Origin: Chthoniobacteraceae bacterium
GTDB lineage: Bacteria > Verrucomicrobiota > Verrucomicrobiia > Chthoniobacterales > Chthoniobacteraceae
DNA: 64,000 bases
NCBI GenBank assembly: GCA_947449735.1
Contig: CANFTB010000021.1
Span: forward strand, 1 to 64,000
Direction of reading: 5' to 3'
The position numbers and the translations under genes were made by a program. Within the stretch, counting starts at the first letter, position 1. Every line of letters starts with the position of its first letter. The notes below the pieces were generated by a model that did no database searches, had not been told where the DNA came from, and saw nothing but the letters and a program-made list of their open reading frames with translations. Below, in pieces: positions 1 through 7,872 of this stretch.

Positions 1-210
1 AAGGACGAACCCAAGAAGGACGAACCCAAGAAGGACGAACCCAAGAAGGACGAACCCAAGAAGGACGAACCCAAGAAGGACGAACCCAAGAAGGACGAAC
101 CCAAGAAGGACGAACCCAAGAAGGACGAACCCAAGAAGGACGAGCCCAAGAAGGACGAACCCAAAAAGGACGAGCCCAAGAAGGACGAGCCCAAGAAGGA
201 CGAGCCCAAA
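1..210 (+). repeat. 14 tandem copies of a 15-bp coding repeat
   Basis: The 15-bp unit aaggacgaacccaag is repeated without gaps 14 times. The few differences are silent third-position changes (gaa/gag, aag/aaa) concentrated in the last five units. Near identity at the DNA level indicates recent expansion by slippage or unequal recombination. The array probably continues to the left of the window. Confidence 0.95.
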
Positions 211-234
211 AAGGACGATTCCAACAAAGTTTGA
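1..234 (+). CDS. C-terminal tail of a KDEPK-repeat protein (5' partial)
   Basis: The window opens inside a plus-strand reading frame that runs to a TGA at 232-234. It encodes 14 consecutive five-residue units of the form K-D-E-P-K followed by a short unique end, KDDSNKV. No start codon is visible, so the gene begins before the window. The tail is highly charged, proline-rich and surely disordered. Lys/Glu/Pro tails of this kind occur on periplasmic, cell-wall-spanning or nucleic-acid-binding proteins, but the folded part is not visible and no function can be assigned. A hairpin terminator follows at about 300, which supports this as a real transcribed gene end. Confidence 0.75.
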   Translation, partial: KDEPKKDEPKKDEPKKDEPKKDEPKKDEPKKDEPKKDEPKKDEPKKDEPKKDEPKKDEPKKDEPKKDEPKKDDSNKV

Positions 235-297
235 GGCTTCCAGACCGTCTGGTCAGCCCGAGTGCCTAGTGCCACCTAGGGCCGGCGGCCAAGAGAT

Positions 298-332
298 GCG
301 GGGTTCCTTTTAATCAAGGGAATCCCGCTTTT
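298..332 (+). terminator. Rho-independent terminator after the KDEPK-repeat gene
   Basis: A stem of about 12-13 pairs with two G-T wobbles (gcggggttcctt paired with aagggaatcccgc) closes a short AT loop and is followed by TTTT. It lies 64 bp downstream of the stop at 234. The minus-strand gene ending at 390 converges on it. Confidence 0.65.
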
Positions 333-389
333 CGATTCAGGGCCTAAGGCCCCTTTAATAACACGGGTAGCGCGGGGAGCGCGGAATTT

Positions 390-848
390 TTACAGCCTCA
401 ATCCACCGACCGCGCGGGGCTGGGTGGGGGTGGAGAACCAGACATGGTCTACCTTCCATTCGCGGTTTTCCCTGACGACGGTGTAATACGCAGTCAAGGC
501 GTCGCCGGCCGGCATGAAAAAACGCACCTCCAGCTGCGTCTCGTCGCCCGAAGATTCGGTCATGCCGAATTCCCAGCGGACGGCCTGCCTGATCGCGGAA
601 CTTTCGCCGCGGGTCGTTTCCATGAAGCGCTCGAGGCCGTTGTTGTCGTTGTAGCGGCTCGAGGCTTGGAGGTAGGCCTTGTCGTAGTGCTGCGAGCGGA
701 TGGCCGTGATCTGAGACTGGACGGTTTGAAAAAGCTCGGCGGTTGCCGGATCGTTGGACTCGCTGACCTCCAGATAACGCAGGTAGGAGGCAAACGCGCA
801 GCTCGCCAGGGTGAAACCCACGATACCGATGCGGGTGGAGAGTTTCAT
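390..848 (-). CDS. small exported or membrane-anchored protein, DUF4864-like
   Basis: A 152-residue protein with an N-terminal hydrophobic segment (residues about 7-24), which is a signal peptide or anchor. The rest is mixed alpha/beta with a final beta pattern (AYYTVVRENREWKVDHVWF) typical of NTF2-like or DUF4864-type small exported proteins. It is translationally coupled to the DUF971 gene upstream: its ATG overlaps that gene's stop in an ATGA. The family assignment is by general resemblance only and the molecular role is unknown. Confidence 0.6.
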   Translation of the reverse strand: MKLSTRIGIVGFTLASCAFASYLRYLEVSESNDPATAELFQTVQSQITAIRSQHYDKAYLQASSRYNDNNGLERFMETTRGESSAIRQAVRWEFGMTESSGDETQLEVRFFMPAGDALTAYYTVVRENREWKVDHVWFSTPTQPRAVGGLRL

Positions 849-1171
849 GGCGTGGCGTTGCTTAAGCGGGAGCCGAGCTCCCTCAGGTAGTTATATGAAA
901 AAAGCCCCGTCTCGTGGCCGTCCGCCCAGAGCGGCTGCAGCGCGTAGCCGCCGACGTTCCTGACTGTCTTCAGCAAAAAACTGCTCGGCGTGAAGCTGCG
1001 CTCCGGCCGTTCCACGCTTCCCATCACATCCGCCTCGCCTTGGCAGACTGCGCAGGGGCAGTTGCGGCGCAGGACTTCAAAGGGGAAGAAATTCTCCACG
1101 CCATCCTGCCAGGCAATGCAAAGTTCCTCGCCGATGGTGGCGATGTGCGCGGGAACAAGTCGTGAGTTCAT
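845..1171 (-). CDS. DUF971 / GBBH-like N-terminal domain protein
   Basis: A 108-residue stand-alone domain resembling the N-terminal zinc-binding domain of gamma-butyrobetaine hydroxylase (DUF971). Supporting features are the RRNCPCAVCQGE cysteine cluster near residues 35-46 and the conserved end pattern W-x-DGHETGLFSYNYLREL. In other bacteria such small proteins sit near Fe-S or Mrp/ApbC genes and are suspected metal-handling accessories, but the role is not settled. It is the first gene of a two-gene operon, and its TGA overlaps the ATG of the next gene by 4 bp. Confidence 0.85.
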   Translation of the reverse strand: MNSRLVPAHIATIGEELCIAWQDGVENFFPFEVLRRNCPCAVCQGEADVMGSVERPERSFTPSSFLLKTVRNVGGYALQPLWADGHETGLFSYNYLRELGSRLSNATP

Positions 1172-1219
1172 GGTGAGGCGGCCGGGGCCGCGGGGGACAC
1201 TATTCTGCTCTCTGATTGT

Positions 1220-1942
1220 TTATTCGTCCAGAGAATCGATTTCGGATGGCTTCCATGTTTTTCCGGAGCGCGTACCGAACAGCGCGGTGCCGATCCGCAC
1301 CAGGCTGGCGCCCTCCTCGATGGCGACCGCGAAGTCATCGCTCATGCCCATCGAAAGCACCGGCAGGGGGAGCCCCGCGCGGGCCTGCAGCCGGTCCCGG
1401 AGTTCCCGCAACGCCGCGAAGTATTTGCGCGAGTGCTCCGGGTCCCCGGCGACGGGCGGAATGGTCATCAGGCCTTCAATGTGCAGACGTGAAAGCGCGA
1501 GCAGTTCGTCGATTTGGGCTTCAAGCTGGCTGGGCTGAAAGCCGAACTTGCTGGATTCCCCCGCCACGTTCACCTCCAGAAGGACTCTGGGAAAAACGCC
1601 CGATTCCTGCGCAATCCGGTCTATATCTCTGGCGATGGCCGCCGAGTCGACCCCGTGGAGCAGGTCGAAAAGCGGGAGTGCCTGCCGGATTTTGTTTTTC
1701 TGCAAATGTCCGATGAAATGCCAGCGGCAGCGAGAGGGCAGCAGGGGGATCTTGGCTTTGGCCTCCTGCACCCGGTTTTCTCCAAACAAAGTGACACCGC
1801 ATTCCACAGCTTCCAGCACCGCCTCCGGGGGATGCGTCTTTGAGACGGCGATCAGTTCGCACCTGTCCTCCTTCGCCCGGCCGGAGCGGCTGTGGGCGGC
1901 TTCCATTTTTTCCAGAATGATTCGGAGGCGCTCGGAGAACAT
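1220..1942 (-). CDS. YggS/PROSC-family PLP homeostasis protein
   Basis: A 240-residue alanine-racemase-N-fold protein. The PLP lysine is Lys35 in the AVSKTHP motif, followed by the family hallmarks LFGENRVQEA, WHFIGHLQKNK, the second-half LEVN segment, and the phosphate-binding end SMGMSDDFAVAIEEGA and VRIGTALFG. YggS proteins have no known catalytic activity and maintain free PLP and amino-acid balance in the cytoplasm. The reading frame is open another 47 codons upstream, but the ATG at 1942 matches the usual family N terminus (MFSERLRIIL), so that start is used. Neighbours do not suggest a specialised role. Confidence 0.92.
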   Translation of the reverse strand: MFSERLRIILEKMEAAHSRSGRAKEDRCELIAVSKTHPPEAVLEAVECGVTLFGENRVQEAKAKIPLLPSRCRWHFIGHLQKNKIRQALPLFDLLHGVDSAAIARDIDRIAQESGVFPRVLLEVNVAGESSKFGFQPSQLEAQIDELLALSRLHIEGLMTIPPVAGDPEHSRKYFAALRELRDRLQARAGLPLPVLSMGMSDDFAVAIEEGASLVRIGTALFGTRSGKTWKPSEIDSLDE

Positions 1943-2016
1943 GGGGTAGAAATAAGCCGCGCGCGCCGGTTGCGCAATGGGGGGCAGCGGCAAAGCCCGG
2001 CCGGTTGGAGGGCTTT

Positions 2017-3174
2017 CTAACGGGAGGCCGGGCCCGGCCTGAGGCCGTAGCCGGCTTTGGAATCCGGCGCTCCTCCTCCGCATTGGTCCGCCACCCAGCG
2101 GGCGGTCGTGAGCGCCGCATCCGGCCGGCTCAACGCGGCGGCGTGTCGGTGCATCCGGTGCCAGCCGACGGCGTCCTGGCTGAAAAGTTGCGAGGTGACG
2201 CTGACGACGGACTCGTTGGTCGGGCAGTGTGTGCCGCAGCCGTTTTGCACAAGCAGCCGCGCGTTGCCCTCCTCTTGTCCGGGAAGAATCTGGGTGATGA
2301 GCATTGGGGTCTTGGCCGCCAGCGCCTCCTGGACGGTCGCTCCTCCCGCCTTGCCGATGAGCAGGTGGTTGCGGGCGATCAGCCCGGGCATGTCGTCGAC
2401 CCAGCCCAGAATCCGGGCCGGCTTTCCCATGCGCGCAGTCAGGGATTCGAGGTCGGCTTTGAGGCGGGCGTCCTTGCCGGCGCAGACGGTCAGTTCGAGC
2501 CCGCCCTCGCGCAACAGGCGTTCCACCAAGGGGACCGCCCTGCCAGGCTGGCCGTTGATCATATACAGGACGCGCGGCGGGACGCTCCCTCCCGGGGCGG
2601 GCCTTGCTTCGGCATGGGCGGCGTATTTTGGTGAAACCGGAAAGCCCGAGATCACAATCTTCGTCTCCTTCACACCCGCGAGCCGGAGCGCGGCGGCGGT
2701 GTCCGTGTTTGGCACGAGGAAGGCGTCAGAGTCGCACCGGTGCCAGAGCGAATGGATCGTGATCGAGTCGGTGACCAGCATGAACCGTTTGAGATCGGGC
2801 AGGTCCGCGGCCTTCGCCGCCGCCTCGAGGAGATAGCCGTACAGGGGAAACACGGAAACCACGGCTGCGGGGCGTTTTTCGGCCAGGACGGCGTTGAGTT
2901 CGCGCTGCAAGGGGCGTAGCAATCGCACGATTTGAGGGGCGAAAGGGAGGCGGTCGAGGGCGGTGTAGATCCCGGCCCACAGGAGCGGGGTTTTGTTGAC
3001 GACCTGCAGGTAGTCGCGCCTGCCGCGCTCGTAGAGGCCGCCAAAGGCCGGAGCGAAGAGGTCTAGAACCTCCGCCTGCTGGGCGCCGACGGCGTCGAAC
3101 CCCTCTTTCAGGCCGCGCGCCGCCGCGTTGTGGCCCTCGCCAAAGCCGGCAGTGAGTAAAAGCACAGAGCGCAT
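2017..3174 (-). CDS. MGDG-synthase/UgtP-type diacylglycerol glycosyltransferase (GT28)
   Basis: A 385-residue glycosyltransferase of the MGDG synthase/processive diacylglycerol glucosyltransferase family. The N-terminal signature GFGEGHNAAA near residues 10-19 and the donor-binding C-terminal motif GKAGGATVQEALAAKTP with ITQILPGQEEGNA are clear. It is expected to transfer a hexose from a UDP-sugar to diacylglycerol at the inner face of the cytoplasmic membrane, giving glycolipids. The exact sugar and the number of sugars added cannot be read from sequence. It is divergent from the LysR gene at 3379, and the 204-bp gap carries an operator-like palindrome. Confidence 0.85.
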   Translation of the reverse strand: MRSVLLLTAGFGEGHNAAARGLKEGFDAVGAQQAEVLDLFAPAFGGLYERGRRDYLQVVNKTPLLWAGIYTALDRLPFAPQIVRLLRPLQRELNAVLAEKRPAAVVSVFPLYGYLLEAAAKAADLPDLKRFMLVTDSITIHSLWHRCDSDAFLVPNTDTAAALRLAGVKETKIVISGFPVSPKYAAHAEARPAPGGSVPPRVLYMINGQPGRAVPLVERLLREGGLELTVCAGKDARLKADLESLTARMGKPARILGWVDDMPGLIARNHLLIGKAGGATVQEALAAKTPMLITQILPGQEEGNARLLVQNGCGTHCPTNESVVSVTSQLFSQDAVGWHRMHRHAAALSRPDAALTTARWVADQCGGGAPDSKAGYGLRPGPASR

Positions 3175-3325
3175 CGGAAGTCAGGACAAAGGCGGCGCGA
3201 GATTTTCTCAAGTTCCAAGTTTTTAATCCGCAGCAGCCGTGAAGACAGCCGGTCATGTTGCGAAGTGTTTGAGTATTCTTTTATGTTACATTGACGGAAA
3301 ATCACACAAACTTTGACGGAATTAG

Positions 3326-3343
3326 TCGGTCAAGCTTGACTGA
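3326..3343. promoter_or_regulatory. 18-bp palindrome, candidate LysR operator
   Basis: TCGGTCAAGCTTGACTGA is an inverted repeat with a perfect 12-bp core (3329-3340) and 16 of 18 positions symmetric. Its right arm is also the third of three direct repeats of ttgac(g/t)ga at 3291, 3313 and 3336, spaced 22-23 bp, about two helical turns. The site lies 36 bp upstream of the LysR start. An interrupted palindrome with T and A ends near the regulator gene is typical for LysR autoregulation. The assignment is inferred from position and symmetry. Confidence 0.6.
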
Positions 3344-3378
3344 ATATTGCAAATTGTAGTTATTGCACGTCTGCGCTA

Positions 3379-4305
3379 ATGTACCTCCAGACTCTCAAAG
3401 TTTTTGCCGACCTTGCCTCCACTGGGAGTTTTTCCAAGGCGGGCGAGGCCAACGGAATTTCCCAGAGCGCCGTTTCCCAGAAGATGACGGTCCTTGAGAG
3501 AACGCTCGGTGTTCAGCTTGTGGAGCGGGGTGGTCGGGCCGGTCTCGTGCTCACCGAGGAGGGAATGGTTTTCCTCAATACCGCGAATGAAATACTGGAT
3601 GCGTACGCACGTTGCGTCGAGCGCCTTGCTTCGATCAAGAAAGTGATTCGCGGCCGGGTGCGTGTTTTGGCTGCTCCCTGCATCTTGCAATACGAACTTG
3701 GAGCCCGCTTGGAAGGCTTCCACTCCGTTTATCCGGAGGTCAGGGTTGAGGTGATTACCAGGCCCTCTGCTGAAATTTACGATGCGCTGTTGCTGGAGGA
3801 GGCCGACATGGGGCTTGTGTCACAGCCGATCCGCAGGAAGGGCTTTCAAACCCAGACGCTTGGGAAGGAAGACGTCGTGGCCGTGTGCGCTCCTGAACAT
3901 CCCTTGGCCGCGAGAGAGCACATAGCGCTGCGTGAGCTGCTCGGGGAGAATCTTGGGATTCTTTCCTGTGATGACGGAGTCCGCAGTGCCATGGAACGTT
4001 ACTTCAGGAGTCAGGGCTTCGATGCCCCCGCTCTTCATGAACATGACTTGATCGGATCCGTTAAAGATGCGGTGATCAGCGGGGCGATAGTCACTTTCCT
4101 TCCAAGAAATTTGCTGGCGAAAGAAGTGGCGGAGGGGCGCATCAAGGAGGTTGAGTTGATTGGGCCTGTTATCAAAAGGTCTCTCGGACTCGTTGCGCTG
4201 AGGAAAAAACCACGCAGCGCTGCCTATCGCGCTTTGGTGGAAAGTTTGCTGTTTGGGGTGGGCGACCATGCAGAGCTGCGGCCGCACCCGAACCGCGTGC
4301 ATTGA
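3379..4305 (+). CDS. LysR-family transcriptional regulator
   Basis: A 308-residue regulator with an N-terminal winged helix-turn-helix (residues about 1-60: LKVFADLASTGSFSKAGEA, then SQSAVSQKMTVLE) and a periplasmic-binding-like effector domain from about residue 90. The effector domain resembles the CysB/CysL/CbbR branch in outline (PSAEIYDALLLEEADMGLVSQP), but the ligand is unknown. It probably represses its own transcription through the palindrome at 3326-3343 and may control the divergent glycolipid gene or the membrane protein at 4366. It starts at the ATG just after the operator-rich gap. Confidence 0.9.
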   Translation: MYLQTLKVFADLASTGSFSKAGEANGISQSAVSQKMTVLERTLGVQLVERGGRAGLVLTEEGMVFLNTANEILDAYARCVERLASIKKVIRGRVRVLAAPCILQYELGARLEGFHSVYPEVRVEVITRPSAEIYDALLLEEADMGLVSQPIRRKGFQTQTLGKEDVVAVCAPEHPLAAREHIALRELLGENLGILSCDDGVRSAMERYFRSQGFDAPALHEHDLIGSVKDAVISGAIVTFLPRNLLAKEVAEGRIKEVELIGPVIKRSLGLVALRKKPRSAAYRALVESLLFGVGDHAELRPHPNRVH

Positions 4306-4365
4306 GATTTACGAGGGTTTGGGATTGAGCCCGAGGGGCTCTCCGAGTTTCTTGTTCCCTTCCCC

Positions 4366-4920
4366 ATGATTTACTCCCTCAACTTGGAGGCCGCGTTGCT
4401 GGCCGTTGGCGCGGCATTGATCCTCAGCCATGTGTTTGCTCTGGTGGCAGGGGCTTCGGTCCGCGGATTTCTCCAGCGTTTCCCGCGTTCGACGCCGGCG
4501 GGTGTCATTTTGTTTGTCGCTGCGGTAGGATGGTTTGCGTGGCTTGTGGGCACGACTGACCTGGGGGAGTTTACGGCGATGCGGGGTAAGTTTTTGTTTT
4601 TCACGCTGGCTGCTGGAGTCCTGATGCTGCGTTTTGTGCGGGAGTTCCTCGCGGTGCGCGCGCTCGGCATGCTGCTTCTCTTGATGGCCGAGCCCCTGCT
4701 GGAATCGGCTTGGATGCGTCCAGAGACGGGCCGTTTGTGGCTCGTTGGCCTTGTCTACGGGTGGATCGTGGCCGGTTTGTTTTTTATCGGAACTCCTTAC
4801 GTGCTCCGGGATGCCGTCCAGTGGGTGACTGCCGCCGGGTGGCGCTGGCAGGCGGCTGCGTGGAGTGGGATCGCCTACGGCGGGTTGCTCCTTGGCGTGC
4901 GTGCTTCTCTAGGAAGCTGA
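4366..4920 (+). CDS. integral membrane protein of unknown function
   Basis: A 184-residue, very hydrophobic protein with about six predicted transmembrane segments (for example residues 8-27, 43-62, 77-93, 97-112, 124-143 and 161-178). No catalytic motif is apparent and no family is recognised. It starts 60 bp after the LysR gene on the same strand, so the two may be co-transcribed. It precedes rpsO by 60 bp. Confidence 0.65.
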   Translation: MIYSLNLEAALLAVGAALILSHVFALVAGASVRGFLQRFPRSTPAGVILFVAAVGWFAWLVGTTDLGEFTAMRGKFLFFTLAAGVLMLRFVREFLAVRALGMLLLLMAEPLLESAWMRPETGRLWLVGLVYGWIVAGLFFIGTPYVLRDAVQWVTAAGWRWQAAAWSGIAYGGLLLGVRASLGS

Positions 4921-4980
4921 GGAACTTCTTGATTATTAAAAGCTGCGCCTCATACTAGGCGGTTCAAGAAATTAGGATTT

Positions 4981-5235
4981 ATGTCAGAAACAACGGAAAT
5001 TCAGGCGCTTCGCCTTCACGACAACGACACGGGCAGCGCCGACGTTCAGGTCGCATTGCTGAGCCAGCGCATCTTGCAGCTCACCGAACATTTTAAGACC
5101 CACACCAAGGATCACGCCTCCCGCCGCGGCCTCCTGATGATGGTCGCCCGCCGTCGCAAGCTCCTCGACTACCTCAAGCGCACGTCCAACGACCGCTACA
5201 AGGCGATTCTCGAGAAGCTGAACTTGCGCCGATAA
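4981..5235 (+). CDS. rpsO: 30S ribosomal protein S15
   Basis: An 84-residue protein with the full S15 signature: [35 protein letters not shown], and [11 protein letters not shown] near the end. S15 binds 16S rRNA helices at the central-domain junction and nucleates 30S platform assembly. The rpsO-pnp order seen here is conserved in many bacteria. A small hairpin terminator immediately follows the gene. Confidence 0.98.
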   Translation: MSETTEIQALRLHDNDTGSADVQVALLSQRILQLTEHFKTHTKDHASRRGLLMMVARRRKLLDYLKRTSNDRYKAILEKLNLRR

Positions 5236-5244
5236 TCGAAGCGC

Positions 5245-5263
5245 AACGCCCTCAGGCGTTTTT
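5245..5263 (+). terminator. short hairpin terminator or attenuator after rpsO
   Basis: AACGCC-CTCA-GGCGTT followed directly by TTT, 9 bp past the rpsO stop. The stem is only 6 bp and the T run short, so partial read-through into pnp is likely. Confidence 0.55.
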
Positions 5264-5271
5264 GTCGAACC

Positions 5272-5301
5272 GCGGCCGCCCCTGCAACTCGGGGGCGCCG
5301 C
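5272..5301 (+). promoter_or_regulatory. GC-rich hairpin in the pnp leader
   Basis: The 324-bp rpsO-pnp gap carries a ten-pair hairpin with one bulged C (GCGGC plus GCCCC pairing with GGGGC plus GCCGC) and no T run. In enterobacteria the pnp leader forms a duplex cut by RNase III and PNPase for autoregulation. A similar role here is inference only. The remaining 250 bp of leader shows no gene. Confidence 0.35.
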
Positions 5302-5559
5302 TTCGGGTTCTTTCGGGCAGGCCTCGCACGTCGCGATGATTCCTCCCTTCAGAGGTTCCCACACTTCACCCCTCAACTGCTCCCCATTTCTCCCCAATTC
5401 ACATTCCCGGGGCGGGGATCCTGAGACCCCTTGGACGGAGCCCGGCGGCTTCACTGGTTTGTTTGAGTGCTTCCCGACGATGCACGCCTCCGAATCTGAG
5501 AGACCGCCGGGCTACGAGCCAGGGACCAGGCTGAAACTCCGGGTTTTATCAAAAAACCA

Positions 5560-7704
5560 ATGATCCATAACGTATCGAGCCAGATCGGCTCCACCACCAT
5601 CCGTTTCGAAACGGGTAAACTCGCAAAACTCGCTGACGGTGCAGTCACCGTCCAGTGCGGCGAAACGATCATCTTCGTTTCCGCAGTCTCCGCCACCCGT
5701 ATTAAGGAGGGGCAGGACTTCTTCCCTCTCACGGTCGACTACCGCGAAAAAGCCGCTGCCGTGGGCAAGTTCCCCGGTGGCTACTTCCGCCGCGAAGGAC
5801 GTCCCAGCGAAAAGGAAATCCTGACCGCCCGCATGACGGATCGTCCTCTGCGTCCGTTGTTTCCGAAGGGCTACCTCTACGACACGCAGATCATCTCCGT
5901 GCTCCTGAGCGCCGACGGTCAGAACGACCCCGACATGCTTTCCATCAACGGCGCCTCGGCTGCCCTGATGGTTTCCGACATTCCCTTCGCCGGCCCCGTG
6001 GGCGCGGTGCGCGTCGGACGCGTCAACGGCCAGCTCATTGCCAACCCGACACACAGCGAGCGCGAACACAGCGACCTCGACCTCGTCTACGTCGGCAACC
6101 GCACCGAGTGCGTGATGATCGAAGGCGAAGCCAGCGAAATTCCTGAAGCTGAATTCATTGCGGCCCTCGAGTTCGCCCAGATCCATGCGCGCGCCCTCGT
6201 GGAAGCGCAGCTGGAACTCGCCGCAGCCGCAGGAAAGCCCAAGCGCGAAGTGCCGCTCATGCTCGTCCGTGACGACCTCATGGAGATCGCCTACCAGGTG
6301 GCGGGCGACCGCATCGAAGGCGCTATCTATCTTCCGAGCAAGGTTGCCCGCGGCAAGGCCGTGGAGGCGCTTCGCAACGAAGTGGCCGCCGCCGTCAAGG
6401 CGCGCTACCCCGAGGCCACGTCCTTCGAGGTGAGCCAGGCGTTTGATTATCTTCAGAAGAAGGCGTTCCGCATCTCGATTCTCGACAAGTCCGTCCGCTG
6501 CGATGGACGCAAGCTCGACGAGCTGCGCAAGCTCGGCGGCGAAGTCGGTTTGCTGCCCCGGTCCCACGGTTCCAGCATCTTCTCCCGCGGCGAAACCCAG
6601 GCTGTTGCCTTGGCGACCCTCGCCACCACGGGCGAAGCTCAGGATCTAGACGGTTACACCGGCGGCGTGACCACCAAGCGCTTCATCCTGCACTACAACT
6701 TCCCTCCGTTCTCGGTGGGTGAAACCGGCCGCACGGGTAGCCCCGGCCGCCGCGAAATCGGCCACGGCGCGCTCGCAGAGCGCTCCATCGCGCCTGTGAT
6801 CCCTTCAGCCGAAGACTTCCCCTACGCCATCCGCGTGTCCTCCGAGATCATGGAATCCAACGGTTCCACCTCGATGGCCAGCGTTTGCGGCGGCTGTCTG
6901 GCGCTGCTCGACGCCGGCGTGCCTCTCAAGGCGCCCGTGGCGGGGATTTCCGTCGGACTCGTCACCGAGTTCGAAGGTGAGAAGCTCGTGCGTCACGCGA
7001 TGCTTTCCGACATCATCGGAAGCGAAGACCACTTCGGCGACATGGACTTCAAGATCTGCGGAACGAGCAAGGGGATCACCGGCTTCCAGCTGGATCTCAA
7101 ACTGACCGGCTTGCGGCATGACATCATGGTGAACGCCATTCACCAGGCCAAGACCCTGCGCACGCAGATTCTCGAGTTCATGCACTCCGTTATGCCTTCG
7201 CACCGGGGGGATCTCTCCAAGTACGCTCCCCGGATCGAGACCATCAAGATCCCGGTGGACAAGATCGGCCAGCTCATCGGGCCTGGCGGCAAGAACATCA
7301 AGAGCATCGTCGCCGAGACGGGTTGCGAGATCAACATCGACGACGACGGCAAGGTGAACATCTACTCCAACAATCCGGAAGGCATGGCGCGCGCGCGCCA
7401 GATCATTTCCGGAATGACGGCGGAGATCGAAGTCGGCCAGACCTATCAGGGCCGTGTCGTCTCCCTCAAGGAGTTCGGCGCCTTCGTCGAAGTGCTTCCG
7501 GGCAAGGACGGTCTCTGCCACATCTCCGAGCTCGCGGACTTCCGCGTGAACCGCACGGAAGACGTGGTCAAGGTGGGTGAACTCGTCTGGGTGAAGTGCG
7601 TCGGCATTGACGACAAGGGCCGCGTGAAGCTCTCGCGCAAAGCTGCCATGAAGGAGCGCGACGAATCCGCCCAGGGCGGTGCCGAGGCGCCTCAAGCCCA
7701 CTAG
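5560..7704 (+). CDS. pnp: polyribonucleotide nucleotidyltransferase (PNPase)
   Basis: A 714-residue protein of full family length. It has two RNase-PH-like halves joined by a helical linker (the second core includes [14 protein letters not shown] and [14 protein letters not shown]), then a KH domain near residues 560-620 ([16 protein letters not shown]) and an S1 domain near 625-695 ([22 protein letters not shown]). It degrades RNA 3'-to-5' phosphorolytically as a trimer, usually in a degradosome. It begins after a long structured leader and ends before a strong terminator. Confidence 0.98.
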   Translation: MIHNVSSQIGSTTIRFETGKLAKLADGAVTVQCGETIIFVSAVSATRIKEGQDFFPLTVDYREKAAAVGKFPGGYFRREGRPSEKEILTARMTDRPLRPLFPKGYLYDTQIISVLLSADGQNDPDMLSINGASAALMVSDIPFAGPVGAVRVGRVNGQLIANPTHSEREHSDLDLVYVGNRTECVMIEGEASEIPEAEFIAALEFAQIHARALVEAQLELAAAAGKPKREVPLMLVRDDLMEIAYQVAGDRIEGAIYLPSKVARGKAVEALRNEVAAAVKARYPEATSFEVSQAFDYLQKKAFRISILDKSVRCDGRKLDELRKLGGEVGLLPRSHGSSIFSRGETQAVALATLATTGEAQDLDGYTGGVTTKRFILHYNFPPFSVGETGRTGSPGRREIGHGALAERSIAPVIPSAEDFPYAIRVSSEIMESNGSTSMASVCGGCLALLDAGVPLKAPVAGISVGLVTEFEGEKLVRHAMLSDIIGSEDHFGDMDFKICGTSKGITGFQLDLKLTGLRHDIMVNAIHQAKTLRTQILEFMHSVMPSHRGDLSKYAPRIETIKIPVDKIGQLIGPGGKNIKSIVAETGCEINIDDDGKVNIYSNNPEGMARARQIISGMTAEIEVGQTYQGRVVSLKEFGAFVEVLPGKDGLCHISELADFRVNRTEDVVKVGELVWVKCVGIDDKGRVKLSRKAAMKERDESAQGGAEAPQAH

Positions 7705-7760
7705 GCCGTCAGCGGCCAGACCAGTAAGCCGTCCGCGGCCTGAGCAGTCGCCAGTTCTTT

Positions 7761-7798
7761 TTAGGGCCGCCTTCCAATGGAGGGCGGCCCTAATTTTT
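7761..7798 (+). terminator. strong Rho-independent terminator after pnp
   Basis: An 11-bp stem TTAGGGCCGCC paired with GGCGGCCCTAA, loop of about 11 nt, followed by TTTTT. Confidence 0.9.
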
Positions 7799-7872
7799 GA
7801 GACTGCGCTGGATCAACAAGAGAAGGTCGTTTATTCCTCCTTACTCAACCCCAACCTCATTTGTTCCCACCT

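Noticed and set aside
1-210. possible CRISPR array
   Set aside because: The 15-bp units are contiguous, with no spacers, and code for a continuous protein.
5512-6567. 351-codon minus-strand frame opposite pnp
   Set aside because: It is antisense to the highly conserved PNPase core and its composition is a codon shadow.
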